Source: Corynebacterium suicordis DSM 45110 (GTDB taxonomy: Bacteria; Actinomycetota; Actinomycetes; Mycobacteriales; Mycobacteriaceae). Taken from it: a DNA stretch of 64,000 nucleotides. The position numbers were made by a program, and so were the translations under genes. Each line of letters starts with the position of its first letter. Positions within the stretch are counted from its first letter, which is position 1. The notes under the pieces are model-generated. The model was not told the DNA's origin. It saw only the letters and a program-made list of their open reading frames with translations, and searched no databases. This document shows positions 8,369 to 17,277 of the stretch, one piece after another. The stretch spans positions 372,001-436,000 of the forward strand of contig NZ_JADKMY010000001.1 in NCBI RefSeq assembly GCF_015351405.1, in the 5' to 3' direction.

Positions 8369-9286
8369 CTAGCCGAGGAATGATGCGCCCAGCATGATGA
8401 TGGACCAAATCAACATTCCGCGACCAGTGATACCAAGTACGGGGATGAGCCCGCGGCCTTTGACTCCGGCCCTGATGAACCTGCTGGCGTTGTACCAAAA
8501 AATGGCCGCGAGCAGAGCCAGCGCGAAGGGGGCGTGCACGGCTGCAAGTGCTGCGGTGAGCACGATGGCCGTGATGATGAGACCGATCCACAGCTGACGG
8601 GTGCGGGCATCACCCAGGCGCACGGCCAGGGTGATCTTACCGGTGGCGCTATCGGTGGGGATGTCTCGCAAGTTGTTCACCAGGTTCACCGAGCTGGAGA
8701 GCGCGCCCACGGTCACTGCCATCGCGAGTCCTGCCCAAGAGATGCTGTCCGTCTGGGTGAATTGGGTTCCCAGCACTGCGACCAGGCCGAAGAACACGAA
8801 TACGGCCACTTCGCCCAACCCGCGATAGCCGTAGGGGTTCTTGCCCCCGGTATAGAACCACGCGGCCAGGATGCACACAGCACCCGCAATGATCAGCCAC
8901 CACGCGCTCAACAGGCTCAGCGCAATACCAGCGATACCCGCCAACGCAAAGCAGATAAACGCTGCGTATTTCACCTTTTTCGGCTGCACCAAACCGCTGC
9001 CTGTGAGGCGCAGAGGGCCGGAACGCTCGTCATCAGTGCCGCGGATTCCATCGGAATAATCATTGGCGTAGTTCACACCGATGATCAGTGCCAAGGCCAC
9101 AATCGCCGCCAAGAGTGCGCGGAGAAAAGAGGCCCCGGAATCCAGCTGAGCAGCCGCCGTGCCTGCCAAGACAGGAGCAAAGGCATTGGCCCAGGTGTGC
9201 GGGCGGGCGCCCTCGAGCCACTGGCTAGCGGACGCGCCGGGGTAAGGCCGGACAGCGGATGCGGACTCGGGTTGGTGGTCAGTCAT
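8369..9286 (-). CDS. menA: 1,4-dihydroxy-2-naphthoate polyprenyltransferase
   Basis: The 305-residue UbiA-family membrane enzyme has about nine spans. The first aspartate-rich motif is NYANDYSDGIRGTDDER (residues 75-92) and the second is NLRDIPTDSATGK (residues 200-213). MenA attaches the long polyprenyl tail to DHNA, giving demethylmenaquinone in the cytoplasmic membrane. A GGGAG sequence lies 12 bases before the ATG. It lies downstream of menE on the same strand (74 bases apart). The tail donor probably comes from the polyprenyl synthase at 20.6 kb and the product goes to menG. Confidence 0.95.
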   Translation of the reverse strand: MTDHQPESASAVRPYPGASASQWLEGARPHTWANAFAPVLAGTAAAQLDSGASFLRALLAAIVALALIIGVNYANDYSDGIRGTDDERSGPLRLTGSGLVQPKKVKYAAFICFALAGIAGIALSLLSAWWLIIAGAVCILAAWFYTGGKNPYGYRGLGEVAVFVFFGLVAVLGTQFTQTDSISWAGLAMAVTVGALSSSVNLVNNLRDIPTDSATGKITLAVRLGDARTRQLWIGLIITAIVLTAALAAVHAPFALALLAAIFWYNASRFIRAGVKGRGLIPVLGITGRGMLIWSIIMLGASFLG

Positions 9287-9360
9287 AAAAAGTGAAGTCT
9301 CCCGCGTTTGGGTGAGGTGTACGAAGGCAAGTAATTCAGGGTACTCACTTTAGTCTGCGC

Positions 9361-10614
9361 TCAGGGCTGCTCCCGCAGTAGCTCAGCCACGGCCTGCCGA
9401 TCTACCTTTCCCGAATGAGTCAGAGGGAGGTGCGGAAGGGCGAGGGTGTGCGTCGGAAGAAGGAAACGATCCACGTGCGGGCGCAGTTGCTTCCGCACGC
9501 TCTCGGTGACGTCCATCGCGGCCGGCGCGTTATCACTGGCCACAGCCACGGCGATGGCCTGGCCGAATTCAGGGTGATCTACTCCCACCGCACAAGCCGA
9601 TCCCTGGAGAGTGAGGAGTTGGCCAGTAGCGGTTTCCACCTCGGTGATGTGCTGGGCGATGGTTCTCTCCACGTCCTCGGGGAGGATCTTGTAGCCGCCG
9701 GAATTGATGGCGCCATCTGCGCGGCCGTGGATGCGGAGGATGCCATTGGTCACGGATCCGAGGTCGGTGGTGGCGAACGTGCCGGGTTCGGGGAATGCCT
9801 GCGTGGAATCCACATTGCGATAGCCGCGAGCCACCATCGGCCCGCTGATGTGCACGGGTCCGGGGGAGTGGTCGGAGTTGATGATGATGCGCGCGCCGGG
9901 CAGAGGGATGCCGTCATAGGCCACGCCGCCGGAGGTTTCACTGGAGCCATAGGTGGTGAGTACGCGGGCACCGGATTCCCGCACTTTTCGCAGCGTTTCG
10001 GGGTTCGCGGCGGCACCGCCCACCAGGATCGCGGCGTATTCGTTGAGCGCATTCAGACCAGCGGGATCGGCAATCAAGCGCTCTAACTGCGTGGGGACTA
10101 GGGAGGTGTGGAGGCACTCATTGAGGTGGGCGGCGCGCAGTCGCTGGGTGTCGGCAGCGAAATCGGTGGCAGTGAAGGGCACATTTCTTTGCAGGTGAGT
10201 GGCCACGGTGGGAGTAAATCCCGCGGCCAGGCTGCGCAGGATTACCTGCAACCCGGCGATGTGATGGGGAGGAAGTGCTAACAGCCACGGCCCGGGCACG
10301 GAGTCCTCGCCAAAGGTATCGCGCACATGCTGAGCAGTCGCGGCGGCCGAAGCTCGAAGATTTTCCGCAGAGAGCATGGCTCCCTTGGGGGTGCCGGTGG
10401 AGCCGGAGGTGCAGGCAATCAAGGTGCCAGGATCGATGTCTTGGCCCACCCGCATGCTCTGGGCGAGTTCCGCGTTGGCGCGTTCCTGCGCGGGAGTGTG
10501 CGCCACCGGCAGGGGGAGGAGGGAGCGCTGTCCGTCCATCATGGCTTGAAGGGCGGCGAGGAATTCAGCGATATCGCGCGGATCGGCGGTCACTGCCTCC
10601 AAGGGAATGCTCAT
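9361..10614 (-). CDS. menE: o-Succinylbenzoate-CoA ligase
   Basis: The 417-residue AMP-forming ligase has the ATP loop TSGSTGTPKGAM (residues 70-81), the core TTYGSSETSGG and the late GRADGAINSGGYKI plus LPLTHSGKVDR with the catalytic Lys. It activates o-succinylbenzoate to its CoA ester in the cytosol. It is shorter than the roughly 490-residue enterobacterial enzyme, as is normal for actinobacterial MenE. TAGACT stands 8 bases before the ATG, so the gene is probably leaderless with its own promoter. menA follows downstream. Confidence 0.92.
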   Translation of the reverse strand: MSIPLEAVTADPRDIAEFLAALQAMMDGQRSLLPLPVAHTPAQERANAELAQSMRVGQDIDPGTLIACTSGSTGTPKGAMLSAENLRASAAATAQHVRDTFGEDSVPGPWLLALPPHHIAGLQVILRSLAAGFTPTVATHLQRNVPFTATDFAADTQRLRAAHLNECLHTSLVPTQLERLIADPAGLNALNEYAAILVGGAAANPETLRKVRESGARVLTTYGSSETSGGVAYDGIPLPGARIIINSDHSPGPVHISGPMVARGYRNVDSTQAFPEPGTFATTDLGSVTNGILRIHGRADGAINSGGYKILPEDVERTIAQHITEVETATGQLLTLQGSACAVGVDHPEFGQAIAVAVASDNAPAAMDVTESVRKQLRPHVDRFLLPTHTLALPHLPLTHSGKVDRQAVAELLREQP

Positions 10615-10622
10615 GGTTGCAG

Positions 10623-10628
10623 AGTCTA
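10623..10628 (-). promoter_or_regulatory. -10 element for leaderless menE
   Basis: Read on the minus strand, TAGACT lies 8 bases before the menE ATG with no RBS between. It is one of several such sites in the menaquinone locus. Confidence 0.55.
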
Positions 10629-10674
10629 GTCCGCTCGCATTCCGAGCTTCTTCAGCGCTGGGGAGCGATGCTGG

Positions 10675-11091
10675 TTACTCTGCCAGCATTCCGAATGCGT
10701 CCACTTGGTCGCGCATGGTTTCCAGCTCAATGGGGCCGGGTACGCGCTGATGGATGGCCACGAAGGCCTCCTGGATATCCATCATGCTGGCGGGTGTGCG
10801 GCCGGTGTCGATGAGGAAGCTCACGATATCCAGGTAGGAAGGGCTGCGACGATCCAGCGCATTGAGCGATGGCGTGGCCAAATCAGCTTCCGTACGGATG
10901 TACCGAGCCAGCTCGTGCTGGGAAGCGGGGAGCCAGGAGCCATCGGGCAGTTCGATGCGCGAGGTTGCAGCGACTGGGGAGGGCTCACGGTTGATCACGC
11001 GACGGTTGAGAGGGGCGTGCACCCGCAGGTGCTCCTGTGGCTCCTTGCGGTGAAAAACGCGATCTGCCAGGTAATTCATCAACGTGAACAT
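10675..11091 (-). CDS. Hypothetical cytosolic protein beside menE
   Basis: The ATG at 11091 is preceded by GAGAGGAG with 8 bases of spacing, so this start is preferred over the longer frame to 11205. The 138-residue protein has no signal peptide or membrane span. A basic N-terminal third (LADRVFHRKEPQEHLRVHAP) is followed by an ASQHELARYIRTEADL helix. The final third is helical: YLDIVSFLIDTGRTPASMMDIQEAF and then VPGPIELETMRDQVDAF. That tail has some feel of DUF3349 proteins found beside menE in mycobacteria, but the match is not firm. Function unknown. Confidence 0.65.
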   Translation of the reverse strand: MFTLMNYLADRVFHRKEPQEHLRVHAPLNRRVINREPSPVAATSRIELPDGSWLPASQHELARYIRTEADLATPSLNALDRRSPSYLDIVSFLIDTGRTPASMMDIQEAFVAIHQRVPGPIELETMRDQVDAFGMLAE

Positions 11092-11372
11092 GGGGTGTGC
11101 TCCTCTCTCAAGGTTTTGGTGCAGGCGCTGGATGATGAGGATAGTAACTCGGCACCTTTTTGCGCGGAACTGCAATGTGAACGACAGTAGAACGAAGACT
11201 GCCAACTAATAATGGTCAGTCTACGCAAATAGTGGGAAAAGTCAAGCATTTATTGATTCAATGGTAGATTCCATCCCACCAAAATGCCGAAAGGACCCCT
11301 CGGAATTTCCTTCCGTGGAGCCCTTCTGGGTCCGTCAGTGTTTTACTGCCGCGTCTGCAGCGCGTCAAGACA

Positions 11373-12317
11373 TCAGTAGTAATAAGGGAAGCTATCCCAG
11401 TTTGGCTCCCGCTTTTCTAGAAACGCGTTCTTGCCCTCGTTGGCCTCATCAGTCATGTACGCCAAACGCGTGACCTCTCCGGCAAATACCTGCTGGCCCA
11501 TCATCCCGTCATCCGTCAGGTTGAACGCAAACTTCAGCATGCGCTGCGCAGTGGGGGACTTGGTGTTGATCTTGCGCGCCCACTCGATGGCCACGTCCTC
11601 CAGCTCCGCGTGATCCACCACGCGGTTCACGGCACCCATGCGGTGCATCGTCTCTGCGTCGTAGCTTTCACCCAAGAAGAAGATCTCCCGGGCAAACTTC
11701 TGCCCCACCTGTTTTGCCAGGTAGGCGGAGCCATAGCCGGCGTCGAAAGATCCCACGTCCGCATCCGTCTGCTTGAAACGGGCGTGCTCCCGGCTGGCCA
11801 GGGTGAGGTCGCACACGGCATGCAGGGAGTGCCCGCCACCCGCAGCCCAACCGTTCACCAAACAAATAACCACCTTGGGCATGGTGCGGATTAAACGCTG
11901 CACCTCCAGGATGTGCAGGCGGCCACCCTCGGCCTTCACGCGTGCCTCATCCACGGTCTCCGCACCGGAGCCCGTCACGTCATCGTTGTGCTCAGTGGCG
12001 TACTGGTAGCCGGAACGCCCGCGGATACGCTGATCGCCACCGGAACAGAACGCCCATCCACCATCCTTGGAGCTCGGTCCGTTGCCGGTGAGCAGGATCG
12101 TGCCCACATCAGGGCTTCGACGCGCATGATCCAGCGCCCGGTACAGCTCATCAACGCTGTGGGGGCGGAAGGCATTGCGCACCTCGGGGCGGTCAAAAGC
12201 AATACGGACGATCCCATCCGCACGCGTCTCGCCCACGTGCCGGTGGTAGGTGATGTCCGTGAAATCAAAGCCGGGCACCTCGCGCCAATGGGAGGGATTG
12301 AATGGATTCTCAGTCAT
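11373..12317 (-). CDS. menB: 1,4-dihydroxy-2-naphthoyl-CoA synthase
   Basis: From ATG 12317 the enzyme has 314 residues and belongs to the crotonase superfamily. It cyclises o-succinylbenzoyl-CoA to DHNA-CoA. Landmarks are FDRPEVRNAFRP, the CoA-binding FCSGGDQRIRGRSGYQY loop, the oxyanion region VNGWAAGGGHSLH and GSFDAGYGSAYLAKQVG. The C-terminus NWDSFPYYY is typical of MenB. The frame extends far upstream but the extension overlaps menC and is not conserved-looking. TAAACT lies 7 bases before the ATG, so the gene is probably leaderless. menC starts 19 bases away on the other strand. Confidence 0.94.
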   Translation of the reverse strand: MTENPFNPSHWREVPGFDFTDITYHRHVGETRADGIVRIAFDRPEVRNAFRPHSVDELYRALDHARRSPDVGTILLTGNGPSSKDGGWAFCSGGDQRIRGRSGYQYATEHNDDVTGSGAETVDEARVKAEGGRLHILEVQRLIRTMPKVVICLVNGWAAGGGHSLHAVCDLTLASREHARFKQTDADVGSFDAGYGSAYLAKQVGQKFAREIFFLGESYDAETMHRMGAVNRVVDHAELEDVAIEWARKINTKSPTAQRMLKFAFNLTDDGMMGQQVFAGEVTRLAYMTDEANEGKNAFLEKREPNWDSFPYYY

Positions 12318-12336
12318 GTGTGGCAGTTTAGTGGGC
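12318..12336. promoter_or_regulatory. Compact 19-bp divergent menB/menC promoter region
   Basis: Only 19 bases separate the two start codons. On the minus strand TAAACT (12330-12325) is placed 7 bases before the menB ATG. On the plus strand the complementary AGTTTA/TTTAGT bases lie 4-6 bases before the menC ATG, a poorer spacing. Each -35 region would have to lie inside the opposite gene. Both transcripts would lack a 5' leader. Confidence 0.5.
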
Positions 12337-13404
12337 ATGATCCCTCTCGCTGATCTCATCGACCGCGCCCGCCCCGTCGGCCTGCCGTTGCAGGTGCCGT
12401 TTCGTGGGGTGCAGGTGCGTGAGGCCCTTTTATTCGACGCCACCTCTCGCTGGTCAGAGTGGTCTCCCTTCCTGGAATATGAACCCGCGGAGGCAGCCCG
12501 GTGGCTGCGCCACGCGGTGGATTTTGGTTTCGGGGATGTCCAGGCACGGCCCGTGCGAGATTCCGTGGAGGTGAACGCCACCATTCCGGCGGTTGATGTG
12601 CGCCAAGATGGGCCGGGGATGATTGATGCGCTGATGCGTCGCTACCCAGGGTGCACCACGGTGAAGATCAAGGTGGCGCAAAAAGGCCAGGAGCTGGCAG
12701 ATGATGTGGCTCGTGTGCGTGCAGTGCGCGACTGGTTTGCCCGGGTAGGGCACGGCGGAAACGGCGGGGAGCACGCTACTATCCGCGTGGATGCCAATGG
12801 TGGCTGGTCCGTGGAGGAAGCGATCACGGCGATCACCGCTCTTGCGGCGGATGGTCCGCTGGATTACGTGGAACAACCGTGCGCGAGCATCGCGGAACTG
12901 GCGGAAGTGCGCCACACCGTGCAGAGCCGGGGGTTGTTTGTGCGCATCGCGGCTGACGAGGCCATCCGGAAATCCGCGGATCCCCACGCTGCTGTCCGGG
13001 AAGTGGCAGAGGCCGGGGCGTGTGATGTAGCAGTGCTCAAAGTCCCGCCCTTGCAGGGAGTGGATAACGTGCTGAGCATCGCCAAGGATGTGGCCCAGTT
13101 GGGTGTGGCCATCACCATCAGTTCCGCGCTGGACACGGGCGTGGGCATGGGCGCGGGAATCTATGCTGCAGCTTGTCTGCCAGAACACGTGGATGATGAC
13201 GGAATGATCGCCACCCCACAGGCCGCAGGGCTTGCTACCGGCGGGCTCTTCGCGGTGGACGTGGCCAGCAGGCGGATCGTGGATGGATGCATGAAGGTGG
13301 AGGACGTGGTTCCGGATCCCGAGGTGTTGGAAAAGTATGCGCTGACCGGGGAGCGTAAGCAATGGTGGATACAGCGTCTGCGGGATTCATATGCACTGCT
13401 CTGA
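12337..13404 (+). CDS. menC: o-Succinylbenzoate synthase
   Basis: The ATG at 12337 gives a 355-residue enolase-superfamily enzyme that dehydrates SHCHC to o-succinylbenzoate. The catalytic KxK pair is K110-I-K112. Metal ligands are in RVDANGGW, in DYVEQP and in IAADEAIRK, and the second catalytic Lys is in AVLKVPPLQG. The C-terminus is about 30 residues longer than the core and fits the actinobacterial type. The longer frame from 12250 runs into menB and is rejected. menD follows 57 bases downstream with its own -10. Confidence 0.93.
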   Translation: MIPLADLIDRARPVGLPLQVPFRGVQVREALLFDATSRWSEWSPFLEYEPAEAARWLRHAVDFGFGDVQARPVRDSVEVNATIPAVDVRQDGPGMIDALMRRYPGCTTVKIKVAQKGQELADDVARVRAVRDWFARVGHGGNGGEHATIRVDANGGWSVEEAITAITALAADGPLDYVEQPCASIAELAEVRHTVQSRGLFVRIAADEAIRKSADPHAAVREVAEAGACDVAVLKVPPLQGVDNVLSIAKDVAQLGVAITISSALDTGVGMGAGIYAAACLPEHVDDDGMIATPQAAGLATGGLFAVDVASRRIVDGCMKVEDVVPDPEVLEKYALTGERKQWWIQRLRDSYALL

Positions 13405-13448
13405 GCAATGCAGGTGCGAGAATTGAAAGTATTGTCCCGACCCTGAAG

Positions 13449-13454
13449 TAGATT
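13449..13454 (+). promoter_or_regulatory. -10 element for leaderless menD
   Basis: TAGATT lies 7 bases before a GTG at 13462, which is followed at once by an ATG in the same frame. No RBS is present. This supports the GTG at 13462 as the start. Confidence 0.5.
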
Positions 13455-13461
13455 GAATACT

Positions 13462-15306
13462 GTGATGGATCCGAACGCGAACACCCCCAGCAGCCAGAAC
13501 CCAGCAGGCCAGGATTTTGACTCCGCTCATCCAACCGAGACCCCGGTTGTGTCTCCCTCGGTGGCGAACGCCGTGGTGCTGGTGGATCAGCTGATACGCA
13601 GCGGTGTGCAGGATGCCGTGGTCTGCCCCGGGTCGCGTTCCGCAGCGCTGGCTCTGGCCTGCGCGGAAGCAGAGCGCATGGGTCGCCTCCGCCTGCATGT
13701 GCGCACCGATGAGCGCACCGGTGCATTTCTGGCCCTGGGACTGGCGAAGGCCACTCGCCGGGCAGTGCCCATTTTCACCACCTCGGGTTCTGCCGTGGCC
13801 AACTGCCTGCCAGCGATGGTGGAAGCCACGCTGAGCCACGTGCCATTGATGGTGATCTCCGCCAATCGCCCTTTGCGCATGATTGGCACGGGTGCCAACC
13901 AAACCATTGACCAAGTGGGGATCTTCGGTACACACGCGGTGGGAGTGTTCAGCACGGGAGAAGACGCTCGCAGTGCAGATGAACAATCCGTTCGTTCCAC
14001 GGTGACACAGGCGGTAACAGCAGCCACTGATCGAGCCGCTGGGGGTGGAGTCCAGCTAGACGTACCCATGGAGGAACCGCTGGTTCCGGAATCCGCGGAC
14101 CTGCTCAGCCTGTACGCCCAGCAGATCGCTGAGGAATCCCAGCCGCAACAGCCAACCCAGCAGTCAGAGCCCACCCGCGAGCTGCCTCACGGTGAAGCTC
14201 ACGTGGACATCAGCCGCCGCACCCTCGTGGTGGCAGGGAGCGTGGCTGATGAAATCTGGGCTCGCGAGCTGACGGAGCAGTTGGCGCATGTCCCCACCAT
14301 TGCCGAGCCCACCGCACCCGCGCCTGAATTCCCCGTGCACACGGCTGCCGCGGGAATGTTCAGCACCGAGTCCGTCTCTCACGGCGAATACTCCGCACAG
14401 ATCCGCCCGGAGCAGGTGATCGTCATCGGACGGCCAACCCTGCACCGACCGGTGCTCGCGCTGATCCAGGATCCGCAGATCGAGGTCACCGTCCTCTCTG
14501 AGACCAACAGCGTTCTCCGGCTGGCCAACAACGTGAAGCAAGTGGGCAGTACGCTGAAGGTCACGGGAGAACACCCCGCTGGGTGGACCAAGGTATGCCA
14601 GGCCATCAGCGATTTGGGTGCGGATGCCGTGCGCGATGCCATCACCAGCTCCACCGAAGAGCACTTCACCGGCCTGCATGCCGCCGCAGTGGTTGCCGAT
14701 TGCTTGCGAGATGGCGATGCCTTCGTGGTGGGTGCATCCTCCGCCATCCGCGATGTCTCCCGCGCCGGGCTGCCTTTCCCCGGTGTGCGCACCTTGAGCA
14801 GTCGTGGAGCAGCGGGAATCGATGGCACCCTCTCTACCGCCATTGGCGTGGCCATGGCGCATGCCGCGCAGGATCCCTCCGCCATCCGTGCTCCTCGCAC
14901 CGTGGCCCTGGTGGGAGATCTCACCTTCCTCCATGACGTGGGCGCGCTGAACATCGGCCCGATGGAACGACGCCCAGAAAATCTCCTCATCGTGGTGGTT
15001 AACGATGCTGGTGGTGCCATCTTCGAGGTGCTGGAACCCGGTGCGGAGAACCTGCGTTCCTTCGGGGACGGCACGTCTGCTTTCGAGCGGGTTTTCGCCA
15101 CACCCGTGGATCCGGACATTAGCGCGTTGTGCGATGCCTACTCCGTGGATTACCGCAAGGCAGAGTCCGCAGCCGAGCTATTCGAGGCCATCCAGGATCA
15201 CGCGGAAGAGCCACCCGTGGGAATCACGGTGGTGGAGGCCCGGGTTGATCGAGGGTGGCGTCGAGAAATGGAAGAGGAAATCAACCGGGCGGTGTCCCCC
15301 ACATGA
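13462..15306 (+). CDS. menD: 2-succinyl-5-enolpyruvyl-6-hydroxy-3-cyclohexene-1-carboxylate synthase
   Basis: The 614-residue thiamine-diphosphate enzyme joins isochorismate and 2-oxoglutarate to SEPHCHC. The N-terminal domain has VVCPGSRSAALALAC and HVRTDERTGAFLALGLAK, then TSGSAVANCLPAMVEA. The C-terminal domain has GDLTFLHDVGALN and the ThDP/Mg motif VVVNDAGGAIFEVLE, with the usual order. A Gln/Pro/Ser-rich linker near residue 230 (ESQPQQPTQQSEPT) separates domains. A TTG at 13453 is an alternative start. The next gene overlaps by 4 bases. The isochorismate synthase gene menF is not in the window. Confidence 0.94.
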   Translation: MMDPNANTPSSQNPAGQDFDSAHPTETPVVSPSVANAVVLVDQLIRSGVQDAVVCPGSRSAALALACAEAERMGRLRLHVRTDERTGAFLALGLAKATRRAVPIFTTSGSAVANCLPAMVEATLSHVPLMVISANRPLRMIGTGANQTIDQVGIFGTHAVGVFSTGEDARSADEQSVRSTVTQAVTAATDRAAGGGVQLDVPMEEPLVPESADLLSLYAQQIAEESQPQQPTQQSEPTRELPHGEAHVDISRRTLVVAGSVADEIWARELTEQLAHVPTIAEPTAPAPEFPVHTAAAGMFSTESVSHGEYSAQIRPEQVIVIGRPTLHRPVLALIQDPQIEVTVLSETNSVLRLANNVKQVGSTLKVTGEHPAGWTKVCQAISDLGADAVRDAITSSTEEHFTGLHAAAVVADCLRDGDAFVVGASSAIRDVSRAGLPFPGVRTLSSRGAAGIDGTLSTAIGVAMAHAAQDPSAIRAPRTVALVGDLTFLHDVGALNIGPMERRPENLLIVVVNDAGGAIFEVLEPGAENLRSFGDGTSAFERVFATPVDPDISALCDAYSVDYRKAESAAELFEAIQDHAEEPPVGITVVEARVDRGWRREMEEEINRAVSPT

Positions 15307-15731
15307 GCGGCCAGCCACGGCCATTCCGGAGGGCCAAGCAGGTCGTGCTGGGGTTAACCGTGTTCATCCTGCTGGTGTGTGCGGGCATGGTGGTGACTGC
15401 GGTGATCGATGATTACACGATCTCGAAGGATCGGCGGACCGCGGTGGCTGAGGTGACGGACACCGGGATGATGCGTACTTCCGTGCGATTCCGCGATGAA
15501 GATGGCACGTACCACCAACCCAGCGCTGGGCTGAAGTATCCCACCGGGTTGGAAGCGGGGGACAACGTGCGGGTGGAATACAGCGCCAAGGACCCCACCA
15601 AGGTGAAGGTGGAGGGGCGCACGTGGCTGTTGTCCCTGATGCCGGCTGGGTCCTCCATGTTGCTGGGATTGCTCGTTTCTGGGCTGCTCTTCGGGCTGAT
15701 TAGGGTGATGGAGAAGCGGAAAGTCACCTAA
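15303..15731 (+). CDS. DUF3592-type membrane protein
   Basis: The ATG overlaps the menD TGA (ATGA), giving 142 residues. One span near residues 12-34 and a second near 108-130 flank a soluble region of about 70 residues. That region has a beta-rich pattern (VRFRDEDGTYHQPSAGLKYPTG, then GDNVRVEYSAKDPTKVKVEG) typical of DUF3592. Proteins of this kind commonly follow menD in actinobacteria. The function is unknown. The overlap implies coupled translation with MenD. Confidence 0.72.
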   Translation: MSGQPRPFRRAKQVVLGLTVFILLVCAGMVVTAVIDDYTISKDRRTAVAEVTDTGMMRTSVRFRDEDGTYHQPSAGLKYPTGLEAGDNVRVEYSAKDPTKVKVEGRTWLLSLMPAGSSMLLGLLVSGLLFGLIRVMEKRKVT

Positions 15732-15805
15732 AATTAAGAATGAATTGCCCGTTTTTTCATGTTGTGGCCACCCCTCGGTGTTGTTGAAAGGAGAGACTAG
15801 CGCCT

Positions 15806-17215
15806 ATGCGTGTTGCGATCGTGGCTGAAAGTTTTCTTCCGAATGTCAACGGAGTGGTGAATTCCGTCCTCCGAGTACTGGAATATTTGCGGAGAGAGGG
15901 CCACGAAGCAGTGGTTATCGCCCCGGGAGCGCGGGATCGCCAAGAGGAAATCTTCACTTATGAAGGCTTCCGCATCGTGCGCGTGCCCACCGTGGAAGTT
16001 CCGGGAATTAACTCCCTGCCAATCGGAGTGCCACTGCCAACCGTGCTCACCGAGCTGAGCCGTTTCCGCCCAGATGTGGTGCACCTCGCCAGCCCATTCG
16101 TGCTCGGTGCAGCCGGTGCTTTCGCAGCCAAGACTCTGAACGTCCCCTGCGTGGCGATCTACCAGACAGACGTGGCGGGCTTCGCCAACAACTACAAGTT
16201 CAAGGCTCTGGCTGCTGCGGTGTGGCAGTGGACGCGCGCGTTTCATAACCAGTGCGCGATGACCCTGGCCCCCAGCTCCGTGAGCATCTCCGAACTGGAA
16301 GAGCACGGAGTGCGCAATATCCACCATTGGGGCCGTGGTGTGGATACCCAGCGCTTCCACCCATCCCGCCGCAGCGAGAAGCTGCGTGAGGATTGGCTGC
16401 GAGAGGGCCAGCGCTTGCGTCGCGAGATCGGCCAGGATTCGCAGACGCCCATCATGGAGCGCCGCGTAGTGGGCTTCGTGGGACGCTTGGCAGCAGAGAA
16501 GTCCGTGGAGCGCATGGCGGCGCTGAACTCCCGCGATGATGTGCAGCTGGTGATCGTAGGAGACGGCCCAGAGCTGGAACCATTGAAGGAAATCATGCCC
16601 ACCGCCGTATTCACCGGTGGCATGTACGGCGATGATCTTCCCCGCGCCTTCGCCAGCTTGGATGTGTTCGTGCACACCGGGCAGTTTGAGACCTTCTGCC
16701 AGGCAGTGCAGGAAGCCCACGCCTCCGGAGTGCCAGCCATCGCGCCAGCTGCAGGCGGTCCCGTGGATCTGATTAACCCGGGTGTGAACGGATACCTGTT
16801 GGAAGTGAATACTTTCGAGCAGGACCTGCCAGGGGCAATTGATGACATCCTCGCCGTGGGTCTGGCCACCATGAAGGCGCAGGCGTTCAACACGGTGCAG
16901 GGAAAGTCTTGGAACGGGCTATGCGAGCAACTCATGGGTTACTACCTGGCTGCCATGGAAAAGAATGCCCCGCGCGGATTCGGCGCAGTGATTCGCGTGG
17001 CCAAGCCAGCTCAGCGAGAGCTCACCATCGGGCACAGCCAGCGAGCACCGCGCGATCACTCGCAGCGTGTGGGCTCCCAGCGCGCAAACTCACCTCGCGA
17101 GGCCTCCCAGCCAGCAGCTGCCCCAGCTGCAGCGAATACGGCTCCCAACCAGGCCGGGTCCGTGTCTCCAACCCGCTCCATGTCCGGAGCTGGTTCGAAC
17201 TCCGCCGTTGCCTAA
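15806..17215 (+). CDS. mgtA: GT4 family mannosyltransferase, MgtA-like
   Basis: The 469-residue GT-B glycosyltransferase begins MRVAIVAESFLPNVNGVVNS and has GRLAAEKSVERMA at the start of the second domain. The donor-site region FETFCQAVQEAHASGVPAIAP is near residue 290. In mycobacteria and corynebacteria the gene between menD and menG is mgtA, which puts mannose from GDP-mannose on a glucuronosyl-diacylglycerol lipid, the base of a lipomannan-like glycolipid. The last 85 residues are low complexity (Ser, Gln, Ala, Pro rich) and lie outside the fold. The assignment rests on family and gene order. Confidence 0.85.
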   Translation: MRVAIVAESFLPNVNGVVNSVLRVLEYLRREGHEAVVIAPGARDRQEEIFTYEGFRIVRVPTVEVPGINSLPIGVPLPTVLTELSRFRPDVVHLASPFVLGAAGAFAAKTLNVPCVAIYQTDVAGFANNYKFKALAAAVWQWTRAFHNQCAMTLAPSSVSISELEEHGVRNIHHWGRGVDTQRFHPSRRSEKLREDWLREGQRLRREIGQDSQTPIMERRVVGFVGRLAAEKSVERMAALNSRDDVQLVIVGDGPELEPLKEIMPTAVFTGGMYGDDLPRAFASLDVFVHTGQFETFCQAVQEAHASGVPAIAPAAGGPVDLINPGVNGYLLEVNTFEQDLPGAIDDILAVGLATMKAQAFNTVQGKSWNGLCEQLMGYYLAAMEKNAPRGFGAVIRVAKPAQRELTIGHSQRAPRDHSQRVGSQRANSPREASQPAAAPAAANTAPNQAGSVSPTRSMSGAGSNSAVA

Positions 17216-17241
17216 CCTGCATGCTTGCTGGCTAAGCGGGT

Positions 17242-17270
17242 TTGCAACTGTTCAGTGAGCGCTGTATAGT
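17242..17270 (+). promoter_or_regulatory. Promoter of the cmtR-cadD operon
   Basis: TTGCAA (17242-17247), a 17-base spacer and TATAGT (17265-17270) form a near-ideal promoter. The start codon of cmtR begins 7 bases later, so the transcript is probably leaderless. A CmtR operator would be expected over this region; no clear palindrome was read. Confidence 0.7.
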
Positions 17271-17277
17271 CCGATGA

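Noticed and set aside
11092..11372. Small gene in the 281-base gap upstream of the hypothetical gene and downstream of menB
   Set aside because: Frames are short, without RBS or composition signal; nothing supportable was seen.
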